Assembly (NCBI GenBank): GCA_027450005.1
Contig: DAIDKO010000135.1
Span: 1-37,385, forward strand
DNA: 37,385 bases
Direction: 5' to 3'
Origin: Rhodanobacter sp.
GTDB taxonomy: Bacteria > Pseudomonadota > Gammaproteobacteria > Xanthomonadales > Rhodanobacteraceae
The first letter of the stretch is position 1. Each line of letters opens with the position of its first letter. Made by a program: the position numbers and the translations under genes. The notes beneath the pieces were generated by a model. The model saw only the letters and a list, made by a program, of their open reading frames with translations, was not told where the DNA came from and made no database searches. Positions 32,277 through 37,385 of the stretch are shown one piece after another.

Positions 32277-33572
32277 GTGTCCGATTCCAAGACTGTGAAG
32301 CTGGTGGACGAGTCGACCCAGCGCAGCAGCACCATGCCGCTGGTTTCCGGCACCCTCGGCCCGGCCTGCATCGATATCAGCTCGCTGTACAAGGACACCG
32401 GCCACTTCACCTACGACGTCGGCTACGGCTCGACCGCCAGCACCAAGAGCGCGATCACCTACATCGACGGTGACCAGGGCGTACTGCTGTACCGCGGCTA
32501 CCCGATCGAGCAACTGGCCGAGAAGTCGAGCTTCCTTGAAGTGGCCTACCTGCTGCTCAACGGCGAGCTGCCGAAGCCAGCCGAGTTCGCCACCTTCGAG
32601 CATGACGTCTCGCATCACACGATGATGCACGAGTCGCTGAAGAACTTCTTTCAGGGTTTCCACCACAACGCGCACCCGATGGCGATGCTGGCCGCCGCAG
32701 TGGCCTCGCTGTCGGCGTTCTACCACGACGATCTCGACGTCGAGAATCCGGCCGACCGCAAGCTCGCTGCGATCCGCCTGATCGCGAAGATGCCGACCAT
32801 CGCCGCGGCCTGCTACCGCTACTCGATCGGCTGGCCGTTCCGCTATCCGCGCAACAACCTCGAGTACGTCGACCGCTTCCTGCACATGATGTTCGAGGTG
32901 CCGAGTGAGCCGCTGCAGATGAACCCGGTGGCTGCGAAGGCGCTGGACCTGCTGTTCATCCTGCACGCCGACCACGAGCAGAACGCCTCCACCTCCACCG
33001 TGCGCCTGGTTGGCTCCACCGGTGCCAATCCGTACGCCTCGGTGGCGGCGGGCATCACCGCGCTCTGGGGCCCCGCGCACGGCGGCGCCAACGAGGCGGT
33101 GCTGAAGATGCTGGAGGAGATCGGCACGGCGGACAACGTGGAGTCGGCGGTGCTGCGCGCCAAGGACAAGAACGACAGCTTCCGTCTGATGGGTTTCGGC
33201 CACCGGGTTTACAAGAACTTCGATCCGCGCGCCAAGATCATCCGCGAGATGTGCCACCAGGTACTGGCCGAGCTGGGCGTCAACGACCCGCTGCTGGACG
33301 TTGCGATGAAGCTGGAAGAGGCCGCGCTGAAGGACGATTACTTCGTTGAGCGCAAGCTGTACCCGAACGTCGACTTCTATTCCGGCATTATCTACAAGGC
33401 GCTGGGCATCCCCACCGAGATGTTTACCGTGATGTTCGCCATCGCTCGCACCGCCGGCTGGATCGCGCACTGGATCGAGCAGCACGAAACCCCCGGATCG
33501 CGCATTGGGCGCCCGCGCCAGATCTATACCGGTCACGGCGTGCGCGACTATCGGGATTCCGCCAAGCGCTGA
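32277..33572 (+). CDS. gltA: citrate synthase (type II)
   Basis: Citrate synthase condenses acetyl-CoA with oxaloacetate at the entry of the TCA cycle. The 431-residue length fits the hexameric NADH-sensitive Gram-negative type (427 in E. coli). Visible features are [42 protein letters not shown], the catalytic His in [28 protein letters not shown], the catalytic His in [14 protein letters not shown], and the Asp in [10 protein letters not shown]. The start is GTG 32277 with AAGGAGG five bases upstream, an excellent site that compensates for GTG. A terminator follows directly. Confidence 0.97.
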   Translation: MSDSKTVKLVDESTQRSSTMPLVSGTLGPACIDISSLYKDTGHFTYDVGYGSTASTKSAITYIDGDQGVLLYRGYPIEQLAEKSSFLEVAYLLLNGELPKPAEFATFEHDVSHHTMMHESLKNFFQGFHHNAHPMAMLAAAVASLSAFYHDDLDVENPADRKLAAIRLIAKMPTIAAACYRYSIGWPFRYPRNNLEYVDRFLHMMFEVPSEPLQMNPVAAKALDLLFILHADHEQNASTSTVRLVGSTGANPYASVAAGITALWGPAHGGANEAVLKMLEEIGTADNVESAVLRAKDKNDSFRLMGFGHRVYKNFDPRAKIIREMCHQVLAELGVNDPLLDVAMKLEEAALKDDYFVERKLYPNVDFYSGIIYKALGIPTEMFTVMFAIARTAGWIAHWIEQHETPGSRIGRPRQIYTGHGVRDYRDSAKR

Positions 33573-33597
33573 GTTGATCTTTGCCTGACCTGTCCAG

Positions 33598-33629
33598 AAA
33601 AACGCCCCGGCTTGCCGGGGCGTTTTTTT
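33598..33629. terminator. bidirectional terminator after gltA
   Basis: Arms ACGCCCCGG (33602-33610) and CCGGGGCGT (33615-33623), loop CTTG, with seven Ts on the plus side and an A run giving Ts on the minus side. It serves gltA and the convergent hypothetical gene. Confidence 0.92.
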
Positions 33630-33700
33630 CCGGATGTCACCAGCCGGGCTGATTGCCGCTCGAGGCTCGCGGGCATCGAGGGGCGCAAGAGTAAGTGCCC

Positions 33701-34381
33701 CTATCCGCGGCGGTTGGCCTGCGCCAGCATGCGTTCCAGGTCGTCCGGACCGTCACCCCTGTCCAACAACTCCTCCACTGCCGCCAGCGCGGCGCGGCGC
33801 ATCGGCTTTTCGTCCACGCGGTCCAGCGGCGCCTGGCGCAATGCATTGTGTGGAAGCACGGTGAGGTCGAAGGGCAGCGCATCGGCGGCGAACAGCAACA
33901 CCGGGAATTCGGCCTGTTCGTCCCGGCTCGTGCGCAGGCGGCGCGTCTGCGTCTCGAACGGCACGCCATGTTCGTGCAGGTAGCGATGCACGGCGTCGGG
34001 GTCGTCGCTGAACACGTGCAGGCAGACCGCCGAGTGTGCGTCGGCCGTGCCGTCGAGCACCGCGCCGACCAGGCGCGGTTCGAAGCGGGCGAGGAAGCGC
34101 ATGGCCTCCACCGCCGCCTCGCGGCGTTCCTGCAACAGCTGCGGTTGGCTGCCGCCCTGGAACAGGCGCTGGTGTTCGCGCAGCGCCTGTTCGATTTCGT
34201 GGTTGCGCGGCAGCGCCTGTTCGTCGAGGATGCCCAGCCGTTCGGCGGCCTTGAGCTTGGCGCGGTGGAAATCGCGGATGCCGTGCTCGCTCATCAGGCG
34301 GGCTGCCTCCTGCGCCACGCGCAGCCGGTTGCGCTGCTGACGGTCGCTTGCATGGATGCGGTGATGTTCGCCTCGTGCCAT
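33701..34381 (-). CDS. conserved protein of unknown function
   Basis: A 226-residue soluble protein without signal peptide or membrane segment. The N-terminus is very basic (MARGEHHRIHASDRQQRNRLRVAQEAARLM), followed by SEHGIRDFHRAKLKAAERLGI, a segment I recall from a conserved gammaproteobacterial family of unknown function, and a C-terminal part with HVFSDDPDAVHRYLHEHGVPFE and FPVLLFAADALPFDLTVLP. I do not recognise catalytic motifs. GGAGGA six bases before the ATG at 34381 supports this start. It follows mrcA on the same strand after 77 bases, but it lies downstream of that gene. Confidence 0.75.
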   Translation of the reverse strand: MARGEHHRIHASDRQQRNRLRVAQEAARLMSEHGIRDFHRAKLKAAERLGILDEQALPRNHEIEQALREHQRLFQGGSQPQLLQERREAAVEAMRFLARFEPRLVGAVLDGTADAHSAVCLHVFSDDPDAVHRYLHEHGVPFETQTRRLRTSRDEQAEFPVLLFAADALPFDLTVLPHNALRQAPLDRVDEKPMRRAALAAVEELLDRGDGPDDLERMLAQANRRG

Positions 34382-34458
34382 GTCGATTCCTCCGCCGCGT
34401 GCGTCGCCAGACTAGCGCACGCGACGCGATACCGGAACGGGCCTATCCGCGTCCCCGC

Positions 34459-36987
34459 TCAGAAGATGTTGAACGGGTTCTGCTGCTCCTGTTGCTGCTG
34501 GGTGGCCTGGCTGCGCAGGCGGTCCAGGTCCTCGACCTTGAAGTATTCGGTCATGCTGTCCGGATCGTCCGGCGTGGTCGGCAGGCCGCTGGAGCGGTCG
34601 ATCAGGGCGGTGGCGATGCCCGGCGGCATCGGCAGCGAATCTTCCGGCTGGCCTTTCAGCGTGGTGCCCATGTAGTCCATCCAGATCGGCAGGGCCGCCG
34701 TGGCACCGAACTCGTCGTGGCCCAGCGAGCCGTAGTTGTCGAAGCCCACCCACACCGCGGTGGAAGCGTCGCCGTTGAAACCCATGAACCACGCGTCACG
34801 GAAGTCGTTGCTGGTGCCGGTCTTGCCGGCGAGGTCGCTGCGATTCAGCGACTTGGCCGCGATGCCGGTGCCGTGCAGGATCACGTCCTTCATCAGGGAG
34901 GTGATCAGGAAGTCGGTGCGAGGACCGAGCACATGTGGGGCCAGCACGGGCGCGTGCGCGCCGCCGCCATGGGCGTCGGCGGGCAGGGTGCCTACGCCGG
35001 AGTCGTCCGTGCTGGCGGCGCTGGCGGGTGCCGTCGAGCTGGCATTCGTGGCGAGCTGGTTCGCCGGGTGCTTGCTCATGTCCGCCGGTGGCGGGCCGGC
35101 AGGCGTGTTTTCCAGCAGGCGCTCCTGGCATTCGCGGCAGGCCCGCGCCGGGTTGGCGATGTAGACCGGCTTGCCGTCGCGGTCATCGATCTCGCTGATG
35201 AAATAGGGCGTGACCAAGTAGCCGCCGTTGGCGAACACCGCGTAGCCCCGCGCCATGCTGATCGGCGAGGTCGAGGCGGTACCCAGCGCCATCGAAAGAT
35301 TGTCGGGCAAGGCGTCGAGCGGAAAGCCGAAGCGCGTGATGAAGTCGCGCGCGTAGCGTATGCCGATTGCGTCGAGCAGCCGGATCGAGACCAGGTTCTT
35401 GGACTGTACCAGCGCCTCGCGCAGGCGCATCGGGCCGGCGAACTTGTCGTCGTCGTTGCTCGGCGTCCACAGGCCGCCCGGGCGCGAGGGGTCAGGCAGC
35501 GCCAGCGGCGCGTCGTTGAGGATGGAGGCCGGCGTGAAGCCATGGTCGAACGCCGCCGAGTACAGGTAGGGCTTGAAGCTGGAGCCGGGCTGGCGCGCCG
35601 CCATCACAGCCCGGTTGAACTTGCTGCGGGTAAAGCTGAAGCCGCCCACCAGGGCTTCGATGGCGCCGTCGTCGGGCCGCAGCGAGACCAGTGCGCCCTG
35701 CACGGCGGGGATCTGCGCGAGTTGCCAGGTGCCCTTGTCGTCCTGCGACACGCGCACGATGTCGCCGCGCTTGAGTACCGCGTCGACCTGTTTCGGCGCC
35801 GGACCGCGGCGGCTGTCGTTGATATAGGGGCGCGCCCACGACACCGCGGCAAGGTCGAGGTCCACGTTCTGGCCCGAGGCCAGGTAGACCGTGGCCGCGC
35901 TGGGCGAACTGGCGATGACCAGGCCGGGCTTGAGGCCCGACACGTCGCTGTAACCGGCCAGTGCATGCGCGTAGTCCTGCGTGGTGGCGTCGGCGGCGAG
36001 GTCTTGGTGCGCTTCGGGACCCCGCCAGCCGTGGCGACGGTCATAGTCGATCAGGCCTTGGCGTACGGCTTCCGTCGCCACCTGCTGCTTTGCGCTCTGG
36101 ATCGTGGTCTTCACCACGTAGCCCTCGGTAAGCGCGTCGTTGCCGAGGCGATCGAGCACCTGCCGCCGCACCATTTCGGCCAGGTAGGGCGCGTTCACCT
36201 GGATCGGTGCATCGTGCGGCGCGGCATCGTTTGGTTCGGCGATCGCAGCGTCATATTGCGCGCGGGTGATATAGCCGTGCCGCAGCATCTCGCTTAGCAC
36301 CCAATTACGCCGCGCCAGCAAGCGTGGCTGGTTGTTCAGCGGATTAACCAGCGAAGGCAACTGGAACGTGGAGGCGATCGCGGCGCACTGCGCGATGCTG
36401 AGCTGGTCCAGCGTCTTGCCGTAATAGTATTCGGCCGCTGCGGCCACGCCGTAGGAGCGATGGCCGAGGAACATCTTGTTCAGGTACAGCTCCAGGATCT
36501 GGTCCTTGCTCAGTTCGTGCTCCATGCGCAGCGCAGTGAAAATCTCAATCAGCTTGCGCGAGTAGAGCTTCTGGGGACTTAGGAAGAAGTTGCGTGCCAC
36601 CTGCTGGGTGATGGTGGAGCCGCCTTGTACCTTGTCGCCACCCGCCAGGATCACATGCCAGGCGGCGCGCACGATTCCGCGCCAATCGACGCCCGGGTGG
36701 TGGTAGAAGTCCGCGTCCTCGGCCGACAGCACGGCATGCTTGAGGTTGTCCGGCACGTTCGCGATGGCGACGGGGATGCGCCGGGTCTCGCCGAACGTGG
36801 CGATCAGCTTGCCGTCGGCGCTCTCCACGCGCAGCGGGACCTGCATGTGGTAGTCCTTCAGCACCGATACCGAAGGCAGCCGCGGCGCCACCAGCCAATA
36901 CGCCACGCCGACCGCGAGAACCGCCAGCAGAAACCCCGAGAACGCCAGGATCAGAGCCCAGCGCAGCAGACGCTTGAAAATGTGCAT
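34459..36987 (-). CDS. mrcA: penicillin-binding protein 1A
   Basis: A bifunctional peptidoglycan glycosyltransferase and transpeptidase of the inner membrane. The 842-residue product has a membrane anchor (about 8-32), the GT51 domain with EDADFYHHPGVDWRGI and GGSTITQQVARNFFLSP, an OB-like linker, and the transpeptidase domain with the serine motif (SSFK in QPGSSFKPYLY), SKN (VQSKNLVSIRLLD) and KTGT (GKTGTSNDFRDAWF). Between the SKN and KTG motifs is a low-complexity insert rich in Ala, Pro, Ser and Thr, after a Cys pair (ACRECQE). The ATG at 36987 gives the usual short cytoplasmic start. It is divergent from pilM, as in Pseudomonas and xanthomonads. Confidence 0.96.
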   Translation of the reverse strand: MHIFKRLLRWALILAFSGFLLAVLAVGVAYWLVAPRLPSVSVLKDYHMQVPLRVESADGKLIATFGETRRIPVAIANVPDNLKHAVLSAEDADFYHHPGVDWRGIVRAAWHVILAGGDKVQGGSTITQQVARNFFLSPQKLYSRKLIEIFTALRMEHELSKDQILELYLNKMFLGHRSYGVAAAAEYYYGKTLDQLSIAQCAAIASTFQLPSLVNPLNNQPRLLARRNWVLSEMLRHGYITRAQYDAAIAEPNDAAPHDAPIQVNAPYLAEMVRRQVLDRLGNDALTEGYVVKTTIQSAKQQVATEAVRQGLIDYDRRHGWRGPEAHQDLAADATTQDYAHALAGYSDVSGLKPGLVIASSPSAATVYLASGQNVDLDLAAVSWARPYINDSRRGPAPKQVDAVLKRGDIVRVSQDDKGTWQLAQIPAVQGALVSLRPDDGAIEALVGGFSFTRSKFNRAVMAARQPGSSFKPYLYSAAFDHGFTPASILNDAPLALPDPSRPGGLWTPSNDDDKFAGPMRLREALVQSKNLVSIRLLDAIGIRYARDFITRFGFPLDALPDNLSMALGTASTSPISMARGYAVFANGGYLVTPYFISEIDDRDGKPVYIANPARACRECQERLLENTPAGPPPADMSKHPANQLATNASSTAPASAASTDDSGVGTLPADAHGGGAHAPVLAPHVLGPRTDFLITSLMKDVILHGTGIAAKSLNRSDLAGKTGTSNDFRDAWFMGFNGDASTAVWVGFDNYGSLGHDEFGATAALPIWMDYMGTTLKGQPEDSLPMPPGIATALIDRSSGLPTTPDDPDSMTEYFKVEDLDRLRSQATQQQQEQQNPFNIF

Positions 36988-37020
36988 GTGTTGCGGATCG
37001 CCCAAGTCGAAACCCGGCAG

Positions 37021-37026
37021 AGTATA
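37021..37026 (-). promoter_or_regulatory. -10 element, candidate mrcA promoter
   Basis: On the minus strand TATACT lies about 34 bases before the mrcA start. The -35 region is weak. Confidence 0.5.
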
Positions 37027-37112
37027 GGGGTTGTGTCGCCGGGCGCTCCGAATCGGCACATTTTCGGATGGAGGCTTTCCATTTCCGCAAAATGCTGCGC
37101 CGATGGCGAAAC

Positions 37113-37166
37113 GTGGCCCCCATCACGCCCCGGAAAAGCGTCCACCTAAATGTGGGCGCCATCACG
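37113..37166. repeat. pair of direct repeats in the mrcA-pilM spacer
   Basis: GTGGCCCCCATCACG (37113-37127) and GTGGGCGCCATCACG (37152-37166) match at 13 of 15 bases and start 39 bases apart. The spacing of nearly four helical turns would put both on the same face of the DNA, as for a bound regulator. Confidence 0.5.
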
Positions 37167-37178
37167 GGAAATACATGA

Positions 37179-37385
<207 letters not shown>

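Noticed and set aside
33701-34381. Naming this gene UDP-N-acetylmuramate-alanine ligase
   Set aside because: Similar short proteins may carry that name, but no Mur ligase ATP-binding or substrate motif is present and it is far too short.
34348-36297. 649-codon plus-strand frame opposite mrcA
   Set aside because: Antisense to PBP1A, with shadow composition and no recognisable domain.

Overview
The window is high-GC, gene-dense chromosomal DNA from a gammaproteobacterium. Gene order and product types best fit the order Xanthomonadales/Lysobacterales, probably the Rhodanobacteraceae (Rhodanobacter, Dyella or Luteibacter-like); this placement is inferred from gene order and codon use, not from a search. 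Almost everything is core housekeeping in familiar neighbourhoods: zapB-like/zapA/6S RNA/fthC facing ygfB-pepP; rph facing yicC; gmk; mlaFEDCB; rpoZ-spoT-ridA-recG; gltA; and mrcA facing pilM.

Layout. 1-2543: rpiA (minus) faces a Kch-like potassium channel gene (plus). 2544-4461: a minus-strand cluster runs zapB-like, zapA, 6S RNA, a strong terminator, fthC and an EVE-domain gene. 4551-7838: ygfB-pepP (plus) runs into pepQ (minus), so two Xaa-Pro peptidases converge. 7957-9579: a stand-alone flavin-dependent halogenase with no biosynthetic partners. 9586-15388: a minus-strand run of rph, a VOC protein, rdgB, hemW, a DUF1631 protein and a PilZ protein. 15460-16320: yicC.

16321 to about 19900 is the only clearly accessory stretch. 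It separates yicC from gmk, which are often close neighbours in proteobacteria, and looks more AT-rich. It carries an HGGxSTG-motif ORF, a translationally coupled three-gene operon (a secreted DUF2167 protein, an unknown membrane protein and a membrane-anchored J-domain protein) and a YefM-YoeB toxin-antitoxin pair with a recognisable operator. Its two edges share a degenerate sequence ending in the exact octamer TGTACCCA, and the left edge has a cluster of that octamer. This would suit a small integrative element that has lost its integrase.

20046-25298: gmk, then the Mla phospholipid-transport genes mlaF-E-D-C-B, with mlaA convergent across a bidirectional terminator. MlaD carries two MCE domains in tandem, where E. 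coli MlaD has one. 25493-30663: rpoZ, spoT, ridA and recG, with a long nested hairpin between rpoZ and spoT. 30745-33572: a nucleoside hydrolase, zinc-free ribosomal protein L31 (type B) and citrate synthase. 33701-37385: an unknown conserved protein and penicillin-binding protein 1A on the minus strand, divergent from the start of pilM, which runs off the end.

The best candidates for something new are the DUF2167/membrane/J-domain operon, the tandem-MCE MlaD, the orphan halogenase and the octamer-bounded element that carries the operon.
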